64,000 nucleotides of DNA from Pseudomonas cichorii (GTDB lineage: Bacteria > Pseudomonadota > Gammaproteobacteria > Pseudomonadales > Pseudomonadaceae), in NCBI RefSeq assembly GCF_003700275.1, contig NZ_RBRE01000039.1, forward strand, positions 62,001 through 126,000. The letters are read 5' to 3'. The notes beneath the pieces were generated by a model, which saw only the letters and a list, made by a program, of their open reading frames with translations, searched no databases and was not told the origin of the DNA. The translations under genes were made by a program, and so were the position numbers. Each line of letters begins with the position of its first letter. Positions within the stretch are counted from its first letter, which is position 1. Below, in pieces: positions 19,912-28,976 of this stretch.

Positions 19912-20313
19912 ATGAAAAAAGTCCTTGTCGCCTATTTCAGTACGCTGCTGGCTTTTCTGATCCTGGACGGTATCTGGCTGGGATTGCTCATGGGCTCGAC
20001 CTATCGGGACTGGCTCGGCTCGCCGATGCTTGCCACACCGCTGCTCGGGCCGGCAGTCGTGTTCTATCTGCTGTATGCGGCCGGGCTGCTGATCTTCGCG
20101 CTGCTGCCTGCGCTCAAGGTGCAACGCCTTGGGCATGCAAGCCTGTATGGCGGGTTGCTGGGGCTGATTGCCTACGGCACCTACGACCTGACCAACTGGG
20201 CGACCCTGCAAGGCTGGCCGGCACAGTTGGCGCTGGTCGACCTGGCCTGGGGCACCGTCGTTTCGGCGCTGGCCTGCACGGCGGGGTATCTGGCGACACG
20301 CCGCCTGGCCTGA
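19912..20313 (+). CDS. DUF2177 inner-membrane protein
   Basis: 133 residues with four hydrophobic segments. Family markers FLILDGIWLGLL near the start and GLIAYGTYDLTNWATL in the third segment fit DUF2177. Function unknown. The ATG at 19912 is preferred over the GTG at 19906. Confidence 0.75.
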   Translation: MKKVLVAYFSTLLAFLILDGIWLGLLMGSTYRDWLGSPMLATPLLGPAVVFYLLYAAGLLIFALLPALKVQRLGHASLYGGLLGLIAYGTYDLTNWATLQGWPAQLALVDLAWGTVVSALACTAGYLATRRLA

Positions 20314-20327
20314 GTGCTGATTAAAGC

Positions 20328-20708
20328 TTACTTCTGCAGAAAACCCGCAAAACCGAGGTTGCTGCCTTTGGGGCGCATGTCCTTGAGGAACGAGTCCTTG
20401 TCGGCGCTCAGTTCCAGGCTCACGGTCGGCTTGCGCTTGCCCGCATTGCGCACTTCCAGGCCTTCGATGTGATCACGCATGAACACGGTGGTGACCTTCA
20501 GGTGCAGCAGTTGGTCGGTGGCCGGCGTGTGCAGCAGCAGATGCAGCCATTCGTACTGGCCGACTTGCAGGCGCCCGACCGGCAAATCGAACCACCAGAT
20601 ATTGCGCTTGGGGTCCAGTGTGGCGAAATGGGTATTGTTGACGCCCAGCACCGCACCGCCCAGGTCCTGGTTTCTGCGTGCGATGGCCAGCTTTTTATCG
20701 AGTTTCAT
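20328..20708 (-). CDS. Conserved protein of unknown function
   Basis: 126 residues without signal peptide or membrane segment. Features are MKLDKKLAIARRNQDLGG at the start, RNIWWFDLPVGRL and a beta-rich middle. I recognise it only as a protein found in other Pseudomonas. The ATG at 20708 has AGGA 7 nt upstream; a longer frame lacks support. Confidence 0.6.
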   Translation of the reverse strand: MKLDKKLAIARRNQDLGGAVLGVNNTHFATLDPKRNIWWFDLPVGRLQVGQYEWLHLLLHTPATDQLLHLKVTTVFMRDHIEGLEVRNAGKRKPTVSLELSADKDSFLKDMRPKGSNLGFAGFLQK

Positions 20709-20921
20709 AGCGTTCCTGTGAATCGGTTTGATCAGCGTGCCTGAGCACAGGCTGACTGCGACGCGCATTCTCGCACAGGACTGGCTTATCCATAAGCGGA
20801 CGAACGGAAATGACCGTCCGGAAAATAATTGAAACTCTGCTCAACAGCCCCGAGTCAATCCTTATGTCGGAGGTCACGACATTTGATTCCAGAACGGTCT
20901 TGAGGACCTGGGAGATATTCC

Positions 20922-21113
20922 ATGAGCAGTACTAGCGATAAAGTCAAAGGTATGGCCAATGAGGCTGCTGGTAACGTCAAGCAAGGCGTCGGCAAGGCAA
21001 CTGGCAATTCCAGATTGCAGGCTGAAGGCAAGGCCCAGGAAGTCAAGGGCGAAGCCCAGCAGATCAAAGGTAAAACCAAGGAAGCCCTGAAAAAAGGCGC
21101 AGACAAGGCCTGA
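20922..21113 (+). CDS. CsbD-family stress protein
   Basis: 63 residues, low complexity, rich in Lys, Gly, Ala and Gln. The repeated pattern DKVKGMANEAAGNVKQGVGK and GKAQEVKGEAQQIKGKTKEA is diagnostic of CsbD. These small hydrophilic proteins accumulate in general stress; their molecular role is not known. A terminator follows. Confidence 0.85.
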   Translation: MSSTSDKVKGMANEAAGNVKQGVGKATGNSRLQAEGKAQEVKGEAQQIKGKTKEALKKGADKA

Positions 21114-21133
21114 CCCGTAAGGGAGGCGGATGA

Positions 21134-21161
21134 GGCCATCAGCAGCAGCGCGATGGCCTTT
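21134..21161 (+). terminator. Terminator after csbD-like gene
   Basis: GGCCATC and GATGGCC arms with an 11-nt loop, followed by TTTAT. Confidence 0.65.
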
Positions 21162-21307
21162 ATCCATCATGGCCTTGAAACCTTTTACAACTCGCCCAGT
21201 CCATTTGACGCCAGTGCAATGCTATTGGCATATGGGCAACCGCATAATCGCAACGTTTATCGGTCAGGCGATGTAATGTAATCGGGTTTTGAGCGCAAGG
21301 AGACGCC

Positions 21308-22270
21308 ATGATCTTTCCTCACATGCGTCAATTGCCACTGGGCAAAGTGATGGTTCGTACCGTCACCGAGTTTCTCGATGACGAGATGTCTACCTACGCC
21401 TCGGCACTGGCCTACCAGATGCTGTTCTCGCTGTTTCCATTCCTGTTGTTTTTGATTGCCCTGATCGGTTTCCTGCACCTGCCGGATTTCTTCTCCTGGC
21501 TGCGCCTGCAGTCGGAGCTGGTCCTGCCGCCTCAGGCACTGGAACAGGTCAATCCGGTCATCGACCAGTTGCAACAGTCCAAGGGCGGCTTGCTGTCCAT
21601 CGGTATCGTCGTCGCGCTGTGGACTGCTTCGGCAGGCGTGCGGTTGATGATGAGCGCCATGAATGCCGCCTACGATGTGGTCGAAGGCCGGCCGATCTGG
21701 AAGCGCTTTCCGTTATCGATTCTGTATACCGTGGGCATCGCCGGCATGCTGCTGGCCGCTGCGGCATTCATGGTGGTCGGTCCGCAGGTGATGAGCTGGT
21801 TTGCCTCGCAGATCGGCATGGAAGAGTTCATCGTCACGCTCTGGACCGTGTTGCGCTGGCCGATGATCATCCTGTTGCTGATGGTCGCCGTGGCCCTGAT
21901 CTACTACGTCATGCCTGACGTGAAACAGGAGTTTCGCTTCATCACGCCGGGCTCGGTGCTGGCGGTAGTGGTGTGGATCATCGCTTCGCTGGGGTTCGGG
22001 TTCTACGTCAAGACCTTTGCCGACTACAACGCCATGTATGGCAGCATCGGCGCGATCATCGTGCTGTTGCTGTACTTCTACATTTCGGCGGCGGTGCTGC
22101 TGCTGGGCGCGGAGATGAATGCCGTGATCGAGCACATGTCCCAGGAAGGCAAGGATGCTGGCGAAAAAGAAGCGGGCGACAAGGCTGTGGACTCACACGT
22201 CAAGCAGCATGTTTCCGGCCTGGGCCGCGATCATTCGGCACATGGCGCATTAAAGGCTGACGAATCCTGA
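21308..22270 (+). CDS. YihY/BrkB-family inner-membrane protein
   Basis: 320 residues with about six membrane segments. It has the family pattern [22 protein letters not shown] near the start and [28 protein letters not shown] near the end. The hydrophilic tail is charged. The old name ribonuclease BN for such proteins is a misassignment; the function is unknown, with lipid transport proposed. Peptide deformylase follows after 46 bp. Confidence 0.85.
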   Translation: MIFPHMRQLPLGKVMVRTVTEFLDDEMSTYASALAYQMLFSLFPFLLFLIALIGFLHLPDFFSWLRLQSELVLPPQALEQVNPVIDQLQQSKGGLLSIGIVVALWTASAGVRLMMSAMNAAYDVVEGRPIWKRFPLSILYTVGIAGMLLAAAAFMVVGPQVMSWFASQIGMEEFIVTLWTVLRWPMIILLLMVAVALIYYVMPDVKQEFRFITPGSVLAVVVWIIASLGFGFYVKTFADYNAMYGSIGAIIVLLLYFYISAAVLLLGAEMNAVIEHMSQEGKDAGEKEAGDKAVDSHVKQHVSGLGRDHSAHGALKADES

Positions 22271-22316
22271 GCCGCAGTGCCAGAATCGCTTTTTGCTTGC
22301 AGGGACGACCCTCATC

Positions 22317-22856
22317 ATGATCCGCAACATTCTGAAGATGGGCGACGAGCGTCTGTTACGCATTGCGCCACCGGTGCCCCGCGAGATGTTCGGCAGCCCT
22401 GAGCTCAAGACGCTGATCGCCGACATGTTCGAGACCATGCACAGTGTCGGCGGTGTCGGGCTGGCGGCCCCGCAGATCGGCGTCGATCTGCAACTGGTGA
22501 TCTTCGGCTTCGAGCGCAGTGAGCGCTATCCGCAGGCCGAGGCCGTGCCCCAGACCATCCTGCTCAACCCGTTGATCACGCCACTGGCGCCAACCCTTGA
22601 AGGCGGCTGGGAAGGTTGCCTGTCGGTGCCGGGGCTGCGCGGCATGGTCGATCGTTACCAGAGCATCCGCTACGAAGGCTTCGATCCCGACGGTCAGCCG
22701 ATCCAGCGCACTGCACATGGCTTTCATGCGCGGGTGGTGCAGCACGAATGTGATCACTTGATCGGCCGTTTGTACCCGTCGCGAATCACCGATTTCAGCA
22801 AGTTCGGCTTTATCGAAGTGATGTTCCCGGACATGGACCCCAACGCCGACGATTGA
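22317..22856 (+). CDS. def: Peptide deformylase paralogue
   Basis: 179 residues. All three metal-site motifs are present: [18 protein letters not shown] (Cys ligand) and QHECDHL (two His and the catalytic Glu). It removes the N-formyl group from new proteins in the cytoplasm. It is not next to fmt, so it may be a second, non-housekeeping deformylase (type III-like). The first ATG pair before 22317 is not supported; [10 protein letters not shown] is the typical N-terminus. Confidence 0.88.
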   Translation: MIRNILKMGDERLLRIAPPVPREMFGSPELKTLIADMFETMHSVGGVGLAAPQIGVDLQLVIFGFERSERYPQAEAVPQTILLNPLITPLAPTLEGGWEGCLSVPGLRGMVDRYQSIRYEGFDPDGQPIQRTAHGFHARVVQHECDHLIGRLYPSRITDFSKFGFIEVMFPDMDPNADD

Positions 22857-22857
22857 G

Positions 22858-23304
22858 TCAGTGGCTGGTCCGGCACAGGGCAATCAGCGCCTTGCTGTGG
22901 CTGTAACGCCGAAACCTGTCGGCCAACGGCTGCGGCAGGTTCTGGGCTGGCTCGAAGCCGCTTGATCGATAGAAATCCAGCAGGTCCGGATGGCAGAACA
23001 GCCATACCGGTCCCGGCAGCGTTTCCAGCGCATGGTTTATCAGGCGCCGGGCAATGCTCTGGCCACGTTGTTGCGGGTCGACGAACAAACCGGTCAGCCA
23101 ATGCCCCTCCGCGACTTCGCTCAGACACAGGGCACCGACAATCTGTGTCTGTTTCGCCACCCAGAGAACTCCCGGATTTGCTGCGCGCATGGGCGAGCGG
23201 TGGGCACGGTAGAACTTGTCCAGCAAAGGGCGGCAGTCGTCAGGCAGGCGGCTGAACTGGATATCGGGCATGTTCGGGCTCAGGTGTTCGAGGCTGGCCA
23301 TCAT
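22858..23304 (-). CDS. GNAT-family N-acetyltransferase
   Basis: 148 residues with a single GNAT domain. The acetyl-CoA loop appears in LTGLFVDPQQRGQSIARRLIN (Q/RxxGxxxR pattern) and the C-terminal DLLDFYRSSGFEP is the usual last strand. The substrate is unknown. It is convergent with the deformylase gene, with a 1-bp gap. Confidence 0.78.
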   Translation of the reverse strand: MMASLEHLSPNMPDIQFSRLPDDCRPLLDKFYRAHRSPMRAANPGVLWVAKQTQIVGALCLSEVAEGHWLTGLFVDPQQRGQSIARRLINHALETLPGPVWLFCHPDLLDFYRSSGFEPAQNLPQPLADRFRRYSHSKALIALCRTSH

Positions 23305-23434
23305 AAATCATCGGCAAAAGCGTGCCGATTTTCCTGATAACGGCATGAGTCGCCGGGATACGACCTCGGCGGTGGTAAAGCGCGGATTAACTGTTAACGT
23401 CAAGAGTGCAGTCAATTCAGCTCGGGAGGAGGCC

Positions 23435-23941
23435 ATGAGTGACTATCAGCGGCTGCCCGCTGTATTGAGAAGCAGCCTGGTCCTGCTGGGAACCTGCCTG
23501 CTGCTGATCTGGGTGCTGGCCCGCGAGGCGCAGGCCGATGAAGCGGATGACAAGGCGTTGTTGCTGGTCCAGGAACGCCATCTGGGCAACAGCCTGGCCT
23601 GGCTGGGGTATCAGGTCGCTTCGCGCACGGTCACCTTTGCCAGCCTCGTCGACACCATGGGCAAGACCCAGGCCCAGGATCGGGTCCAGAAAGAGCTGCA
23701 GCGTCTGCAGCCAACCTATCAGGTGCAGTGGGACCGCAACCTGGCGGCGGCCTATGCACATTCCTTTACGGCGCAGGAATTGCAGTCCCTCAATGAGGGC
23801 AGCAGCTCTCTATCGCTTATGAATAAGTTCAAGGCCAGGAACAACGAGGTCGGCGCACAGATGAAAGCGCGTTCGTCCGAACTGCTGAAAGCTTTCGTTG
23901 CCCAAGCGCTGGGTAATGCCCAGGAGTCGCTGGCTCCCTGA
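23435..23941 (+). CDS. Exported or membrane-anchored protein, DUF2059-like
   Basis: 168 residues. A hydrophobic stretch of about residues 10-30 serves as signal or anchor. The mature part is helical; AAAYAHSFTAQELQSLNEG...SSLSLMNKFKAR resembles DUF2059, but I cannot confirm this. GGAGGA lies 4-6 nt before the ATG, excluding the longer upstream frame. Function unknown. The deaminase gene follows after 30 bp. Confidence 0.62.
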   Translation: MSDYQRLPAVLRSSLVLLGTCLLLIWVLAREAQADEADDKALLLVQERHLGNSLAWLGYQVASRTVTFASLVDTMGKTQAQDRVQKELQRLQPTYQVQWDRNLAAAYAHSFTAQELQSLNEGSSSLSLMNKFKARNNEVGAQMKARSSELLKAFVAQALGNAQESLAP

Positions 23942-23971
23942 GGCCTGTATCAACGAAGACGAGGAATCACC

Positions 23972-24409
23972 ATGGACCCATTCATGCAAGCCGCCATTGA
24001 CGAGGCGCAACAGGGATTGGCCGAGGGCGGCATTCCTATTGGTTCGGTTATCGTCCACGATGGCCAGATCATTGGCCGCGGACACAATCGGCGCGTCCAG
24101 GAAGGCAGTGCCATCAAGCACGGCGAGATGGACGCCCTGGAAAACGCCGGTCGCCAGCCGGCCAGTGTCTATCGCGACTCCGTGCTCTACACCACCTTGT
24201 CGCCCTGTGCGATGTGCAGCGGCGCCATTCTGCTCTACGGAATCGGCAAGGTCATCGTGGGCGAAAATGAGACATTCATGGGCGAAGAAGCATTACTGCG
24301 CTCCCGTGGGGTGCAGGTCGATGTGCTCCACGACAGTACATGCCAGCACATGATGCACGGTTTCATCGCCAGCAGACCCGAGCTGTGGAATGAAGATATC
24401 GGCGAGTGA
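23972..24409 (+). CDS. Nucleoside/cytosine deaminase (CDA fold)
   Basis: 145 residues. The zinc-site motifs are HGEMDAL (HxE) and PCAMCSGAILLYG (PCxxC). The length and the closing motif ELWNEDIGE fit the yeast-type cytosine deaminase/guanine deaminase group rather than tRNA adenosine deaminase TadA. It hydrolyses the amino group of a pyrimidine or purine base in the cytoplasm; substrate not certain. Confidence 0.85.
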   Translation: MDPFMQAAIDEAQQGLAEGGIPIGSVIVHDGQIIGRGHNRRVQEGSAIKHGEMDALENAGRQPASVYRDSVLYTTLSPCAMCSGAILLYGIGKVIVGENETFMGEEALLRSRGVQVDVLHDSTCQHMMHGFIASRPELWNEDIGE

Positions 24410-24555
24410 AACGCTGGCGGCAGTTCAGAGAGGTTGAGTGCTCGGCACCAAGAAGAATGTTAAATTGATATCACTTATTCGTTTTGGGGCTTTCGGGTTC
24501 GGCGAACGGTGATAATCTCGCCACAGCCTCTCTGTGAAGTCGTTCGGAGTCAGTA

Positions 24556-25377
24556 ATGCCGGTTCAACTGCGCAACAACGTAAACGTTATGGGCGACGGA
24601 CCGGCCACATTGATTTTTGCTCACGGCTTTGGCTGCAACCAGAACATGTGGCGCTTTATCGCGCCGGTGTTCGCCAGCCATTTCAAGGTCGTGTTGTTCG
24701 ATCTGGTGGGCAGCGGCAGGTCCGAGCTGTCGGCGTATATCCCGCACAAATATGCTTCCCTGCGCGGCTATGCCAGCGATTTGCTGGAAATTGTCCGCGA
24801 TTTCGCCGGCACCGGCCCGGTGATTCATGTCGGCCACTCGGTCAGCGCGATGATCGCCGTATTGGCCGAACTCCAGCAGCCCGGCCTGTTTGCCGCGCAT
24901 ATCATGGTCGGCCCGTCGCCGCGCTACATCAACGATGAGCATTACGTTGGCGGTTTCAACCAGAGCGATATCGATTCGTTGCTGCATACTCTGGAAAGCA
25001 ACTACCTGGGCTGGTCCAGCACCATGGCACCGACGCTCATGGGCTCTGCTGACCGACCTGAACTGGGCGAAGAACTGGCTGACAGTTTCTGCCGCACCAA
25101 TGCCGCCATCGCCAAGCAGTTTGCCCGCGTGACCTTCATGTCCGACCATCGTCGCGACGTCGCGAGTCTTGCCAGCCCGACCCTGATCCTGCAATGCAGC
25201 GATGACATGATCGTCCCGGTCCAGGTAGGCGAATACCTTAATCGTGTCATCGAGAACAGCACCTTGCGGCTGATCGAGAACGTCGGCCATTACCCACACA
25301 TGAGCGCCCCCAATGCCTGCATCACCGCCATGAGCGAATTCCTGCAACCTTTTGGATATGCAGACCATGTTGCCTGA
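24556..25377 (+). CDS. RsbQ-like alpha/beta hydrolase
   Basis: 273 residues. It matches the RsbQ/KAI2 (D14) type of hydrolase: HGFGCNQNMWRFI, nucleophile Ser95 in VGHSVSAM, Asp217 in LQCSDDMIVP and His245 in GHYPHMS. In Bacillus, RsbQ turns over an unknown ligand needed by the PAS domain of RsbP. Here the end overlaps the next gene (PAS histidine kinase) by 20 bp, a strong sign of joint function. GGAG lies upstream of the ATG. The ligand is unknown. Confidence 0.85.
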   Translation: MPVQLRNNVNVMGDGPATLIFAHGFGCNQNMWRFIAPVFASHFKVVLFDLVGSGRSELSAYIPHKYASLRGYASDLLEIVRDFAGTGPVIHVGHSVSAMIAVLAELQQPGLFAAHIMVGPSPRYINDEHYVGGFNQSDIDSLLHTLESNYLGWSSTMAPTLMGSADRPELGEELADSFCRTNAAIAKQFARVTFMSDHRRDVASLASPTLILQCSDDMIVPVQVGEYLNRVIENSTLRLIENVGHYPHMSAPNACITAMSEFLQPFGYADHVA

Positions 25378-26539
25378 TACGTCGAGCCTGCCCGATGCAG
25401 GTGACCTGTTTGACGGCGCGGCTTGCGGTTTATTGCTGACGCGGGAAAACGGCACCATCGAGCGGGTCAACCAGACGTTCTGTTTCTGGCTGGGAGTGGA
25501 GCGCGAAGCTGTGCTGGGGCGACGCTTTCAGGATCTGCTGAACATGGCCGGCAAGATCTTCCATCAGACCCACTGGGCGCCGTTGTTGCAGGCCCGGGGC
25601 TCGGTGGCCGAAGTCAAACTGGAACTGATGCATGCCGACGGTCGCTCCGTTCCGATGATGCTCAATGCCATACGCCGGGAGCATGCGGGCGGCTTTTTCC
25701 ATGAACTGGCGGTGTTTGTCGCCGAAGAGCGCAACAAGTACGAGCGGGAACTGCTGTCGGCGCAACAGTTGGCCGAAGAGCTGTTGCTGCAACAGATGAG
25801 CGTGCAGACCGAACTGACCTCGGCACGCAATCGCTTGCGTCTGGCCCACGTCGAGGCCGAAATCCGCGCGATCTTTGCCGAGCAGATGGTGAGCATTTTC
25901 AGCCACGACCTGCGCAACCCCCTGGCAGCAATCAAGATGGCCGCCGGGTTACTGGAACGCAGCGCGCTGGAGCCGCGTCAGGAACGCATGCTGGGCCATA
26001 TCAACCATGCGACCGAGCGCGCCCAGCGAATGATTGTCGATCTGCTGGATTTCACCGATGCCCGGGTCGGGCGCGGCATTTCGGTTTCCCCGCAGGCCAT
26101 CGACCTGCATGCGGTGATTGCCCGTTGTGTCGAAGAGTTGCGCGAGACATTCCCCGGTCATGTCATCAGCCATCGCAGCGAAGGCCAGGGACCCTGTGCT
26201 GCCGATGCCGATCGCCTGGGGCAGGTCATCAGCAATCTGGTTGCCAACGCTATCCACTATGGATCGGTCGATGGGGAAATCGTGGTGACCTCGGCGCTTG
26301 AGCCGAACCGGGCTCGTCTTGAAGTGCACAACTTCGGCGAGCCGGTCCCGCCCGAAATGCTCGACAGCCTGTTCGAGCCGGCAGTGCGCAGCTCCAGCGA
26401 CACCGAGGAAAACCGCAGCGTCGGGCTTGGGTTGTTCATCGTCCGGGAGATCGCCCGGGCGCACCTCGGTGATGTGACCGTGGTTTCGACACCGGAGCAT
26501 GGCACGACATTTACTGCGACCATTCCGCAGTCGGCGTAG
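25358..26539 (+). CDS. PAS-domain sensor histidine kinase paired with RsbQ-like hydrolase
   Basis: About 393 residues, cytosolic, without membrane segment. The PAS domain (about 15-120) has FHQTHWAPLLQARGSV, the pattern of PAS domains that work with RsbQ-type hydrolases. A coiled coil follows (130-165), then HisKA with His183 (FSHDLRNPL) and an HATPase domain (NLVANAIHYG, GLGLFIVREI). There is no neighbouring response regulator. The start could also be 25367; 25358 (ATG) is preferred to the TTG at 25352. Confidence 0.83.
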   Translation: MQTMLPDTSSLPDAGDLFDGAACGLLLTRENGTIERVNQTFCFWLGVEREAVLGRRFQDLLNMAGKIFHQTHWAPLLQARGSVAEVKLELMHADGRSVPMMLNAIRREHAGGFFHELAVFVAEERNKYERELLSAQQLAEELLLQQMSVQTELTSARNRLRLAHVEAEIRAIFAEQMVSIFSHDLRNPLAAIKMAAGLLERSALEPRQERMLGHINHATERAQRMIVDLLDFTDARVGRGISVSPQAIDLHAVIARCVEELRETFPGHVISHRSEGQGPCAADADRLGQVISNLVANAIHYGSVDGEIVVTSALEPNRARLEVHNFGEPVPPEMLDSLFEPAVRSSSDTEENRSVGLGLFIVREIARAHLGDVTVVSTPEHGTTFTATIPQSA

Positions 26540-26570
26540 ACGGTAGAACAATGGATTTGGGGCCTCTGCG

Positions 26571-26660
26571 CAGGAGCCAGTTCATTCGCGAAGACGGCAT
26601 TCCTAGCGCCACACTTTCTGTGGATGCACTGGCTGTTCGCGAATGAATTCGCTCCTGTGG
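26571..26660. repeat. REP doublet
   Basis: CAGGAGCCAGTTCATTCGCG at 26571-26590 faces TTCGCGAATGAATTCGCTCC at 26636-26655, separated by 45 bp. Confidence 0.8.
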
Positions 26661-26794
26661 ATGGCTTTGCAGTCAGGCATCTGACCATCCTTGTTACAAA
26701 CTCCCGCGTTATAAACTTGCTCATCTGCCCTGCAAAGCCGAACCTGACAAGCCAATCGCTATCAAAGCCTAACCATTTCCCATGAGGGCAAGTG

Positions 26795-27100
26795 ATGAAC
26801 AGTTTTGTGCGAAGTCTCGCCATCGTTGTACTCGGTGCAGTGTCAGGCCTGGGCGTTGCCCAGGCGCAGGACCAGCCGGGCCGCAACGGGGCCAGCAGCA
26901 ATCCCTATAACAGCCCGATCCATCGCGCTAATCCCAACAGTCGCCAGGGCACCGAACCGAATTCGCTGCCGGTGCATCCCAACGTTGTGCCCGCGCCTCG
27001 CAAGCCCACGCTGGAAAACGGCGGGATCCGCAACGGTTATCCAACCCGCGAGACACCTTCCAGGCCATCGAATCAGGTCACACCACCCAAACGCCCATAA
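26795..27100 (+). CDS. Small secreted proline-rich protein
   Basis: 101 residues. Signal peptide with cleavage near GVAQA-QDQPG. The mature part has low complexity and is rich in Pro, Asn and Arg, without Cys. Function unknown. The ATG at 26795 is used; an overlapping GTG lies one codon earlier. The aldose dehydrogenase gene starts 51 bp downstream. Confidence 0.6.
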   Translation: MNSFVRSLAIVVLGAVSGLGVAQAQDQPGRNGASSNPYNSPIHRANPNSRQGTEPNSLPVHPNVVPAPRKPTLENGGIRNGYPTRETPSRPSNQVTPPKRP

Positions 27101-27151
27101 CCTGTCTCCCGCAGTAGTCGGGATCTCTACTCCATGCATAAGGAATCGCTC

Positions 27152-28306
27152 ATGTTTAGAAAAACCCTGATCGCGACAATGTGTGCCACGGCCTTGCTGA
27201 GTCTGCCAATGACCGCCAGTGCAGCCGACTACAAAAGCGAACTGGGCACGGTCAGTGTCGATCAAGTGGCTGACGGGCTGAATCATCCATGGGCGCTGGC
27301 GTTCCTGCCGGACAAGAAAGGCATGCTGGTCACCGAGCGGTCGGGCAATCTGCGTTTCGTCTCGCCGGAAGGCAAGCTGTCCGGTCCGATCTCAGGTGTT
27401 CCGCAAGTCTGGGCCAGAGGGCAGGGCGGCTTGCTGGACGTGGTGCTTTCCCCGGACTTCGCCAAGGACCGCATGGTCTACCTGACCTATTCCGAAGGTA
27501 GCGGCAAAACCGCCGCCGAAGGTGACAAGGCGGGCACGGCTGCAGGACGTGGACGCTTGTCTGCCGACATGACCAAACTGGAAAACTTCACGGTGATTTT
27601 CCGTCAGCAGCCGAAACTGTCGGTCGGCAACCACTTCGGCTCGCGGATGGTCTTCGACCGGGACGGCTATCTGTTCATCGCTCTGGGCGAAAACAATGAC
27701 CGCCCGACCTCGCAGGACCTGGACAAGCTGCAAGGCAAGGTCGTGCGGATCTATCCGGACGGCAATGTTCCGAAAGACAACCCCTTTGTCGGGCAGAACA
27801 ATGTACGGCCGGAAATCTGGTCTTACGGCCATCGCAACCAGCAGGGCGCGGCCCTGAACCCGTGGAGCGGCACCGTGTGGACCAACGAGCACGGACCAAA
27901 GGGCGGTGACGAGGTCAATATCATCGAGCGTGCGCAGAATTATGGCTGGCCACTCGCGACCCACGGCATCAACTACTCCGGGCAACCGATTCCGGAAGCC
28001 AAGGGCAAGTTTGTCGAAGGCACCAAAGTACCGTTCCATGTCTGGGAGAAATCACCGGGCATCAGCGGCATGGCGTTTTACAGCAACGGCCGTTTCAAAG
28101 CCTGGGATCACAACCTGTTCATTGGCGCGCTGGCCACCGAAGAGTTGATCCGCCTGCAGTTTGAAGGCGACCGCATCGTGCACGAAGAACGTTTTCTCAC
28201 GGACATGAAACAGCGTATCCGCGATGTTCGCCAGGGACCGGACGGTTACTTGTATGTCCTGACCGATGACGACAACGGAAAGTTGTTGAAAGTCGGGCTC
28301 AAGTAA
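27152..28306 (+). CDS. PQQ-dependent aldose sugar dehydrogenase (YliI/Asd-like)
   Basis: 384 residues with a signal peptide (near MTASA-ADYKS). It is a six-bladed propeller of the soluble glucose dehydrogenase family: LNHPWALAFLPD, GQGGLLDVVLSPDF, VGNHFGSRMVFDRDGYLFIALGE, YGHRNQQGAALNP and WTNEHGPKGGDEVN contribute the catalytic His and cofactor sites. It oxidises aldoses in the periplasm using PQQ. The ATG at 27152 follows AAGGA at 7 nt, so the upstream ATG at 27134 is not used. Confidence 0.88.
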   Translation: MFRKTLIATMCATALLSLPMTASAADYKSELGTVSVDQVADGLNHPWALAFLPDKKGMLVTERSGNLRFVSPEGKLSGPISGVPQVWARGQGGLLDVVLSPDFAKDRMVYLTYSEGSGKTAAEGDKAGTAAGRGRLSADMTKLENFTVIFRQQPKLSVGNHFGSRMVFDRDGYLFIALGENNDRPTSQDLDKLQGKVVRIYPDGNVPKDNPFVGQNNVRPEIWSYGHRNQQGAALNPWSGTVWTNEHGPKGGDEVNIIERAQNYGWPLATHGINYSGQPIPEAKGKFVEGTKVPFHVWEKSPGISGMAFYSNGRFKAWDHNLFIGALATEELIRLQFEGDRIVHEERFLTDMKQRIRDVRQGPDGYLYVLTDDDNGKLLKVGLK

Positions 28307-28322
28307 TAGCGGGCTGAAATAA

Positions 28323-28355
28323 AAACTCCCGCATGAGCAACTCATGCGGGAGTGT
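28323..28355 (-). terminator. Strong hairpin between convergent genes
   Basis: ACTCCCGCATGAG and CTCATGCGGGAGT arms with a 3-nt loop. On the minus strand the stem is followed by TTTTTATTT, so it terminates the PepSY gene. The plus side has few T residues. Confidence 0.9.
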
Positions 28356-28384
28356 TACTGAACTTGGCGAGTGGCCTGTCTGGA

Positions 28385-28690
28385 TTAACGGTCTTGCGCG
28401 TCGCGCAATACTTCGCCCGTTTTTGCATCAACCTCGTAGTCCCACTCAACGCCCTTGGCGTCTTTCAGCTCGATCTGGTACACGTAGCGGCCAGCCTGCC
28501 TTTCCAGCTCGGTGTCGTGGATCTGGAAGCCTGGGTGTTTGGCCAGAGCCTGTTTGTTGAACTGCTCGAAGTCACCGACAGCGCCGGACTTCTGCAAACG
28601 GATGGCTTCGTCAGGACCCACGTCGGCTTGTGCAACACCGGCAGCAGTGGTCAGGGCAAGAGCGGCGAAAAGAGTAGGCATAAGTTTCAT
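28385..28690 (-). CDS. Periplasmic PepSY-domain protein
   Basis: 101 residues with a signal peptide (cleavage near VAQA-DVGPD). One PepSY domain covers about 30-98, ending in YQIELKDAKGVEWDYEVDAKTGEVL. Such proteins are often regulated by cation- or envelope-sensing two-component systems. A TTAAG-N6-TTAAG site lies 90 bp upstream of the start. The function is unknown. Confidence 0.82.
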   Translation of the reverse strand: MKLMPTLFAALALTTAAGVAQADVGPDEAIRLQKSGAVGDFEQFNKQALAKHPGFQIHDTELERQAGRYVYQIELKDAKGVEWDYEVDAKTGEVLRDAQDR

Positions 28691-28779
28691 GGGTTATTCC
28701 TTTTGATTGGACTGCTTAATGGATGCTTTAACAATTGATTCGTTCAACTGTTTTGTTGAAGCCAGATTAACCGCGCTTA

Positions 28780-28795
28780 CTTAATTCATCCTTAA
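28780..28795 (-). promoter_or_regulatory. Tandem TTAAG-N6-TTAAG response-regulator site
   Basis: On the minus strand TTAAG GATGAA TTAAG, spaced 11 bp. It matches the published BqsR/CarR and PmrA-type direct repeat and points toward the PepSY gene. Confidence 0.6.
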
Positions 28796-28976
28796 ATATT
28801 CGGGGTGTGCTGTTTCGGCGGCCGAGCAGGTTTTTTCGCCCGGGGGCTAAAGTTTCCGACTGCTTTTCGTCGTGCATTCAGAGGTTGTAAAAAAGCGGCA
28901 GTGAACGTAAAAGGTGGCCCCCAGCCGAATGCTGCTTCGCCTTTATGCTGGCCCCCGTTCCCCAGGAGTCCCATCG

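Noticed and set aside
28796..28976. Cobalamin or other riboswitch before the TonB receptor
   Set aside because: The conserved B12-box pattern is absent, and GC-rich mirror repeats there do not pair.
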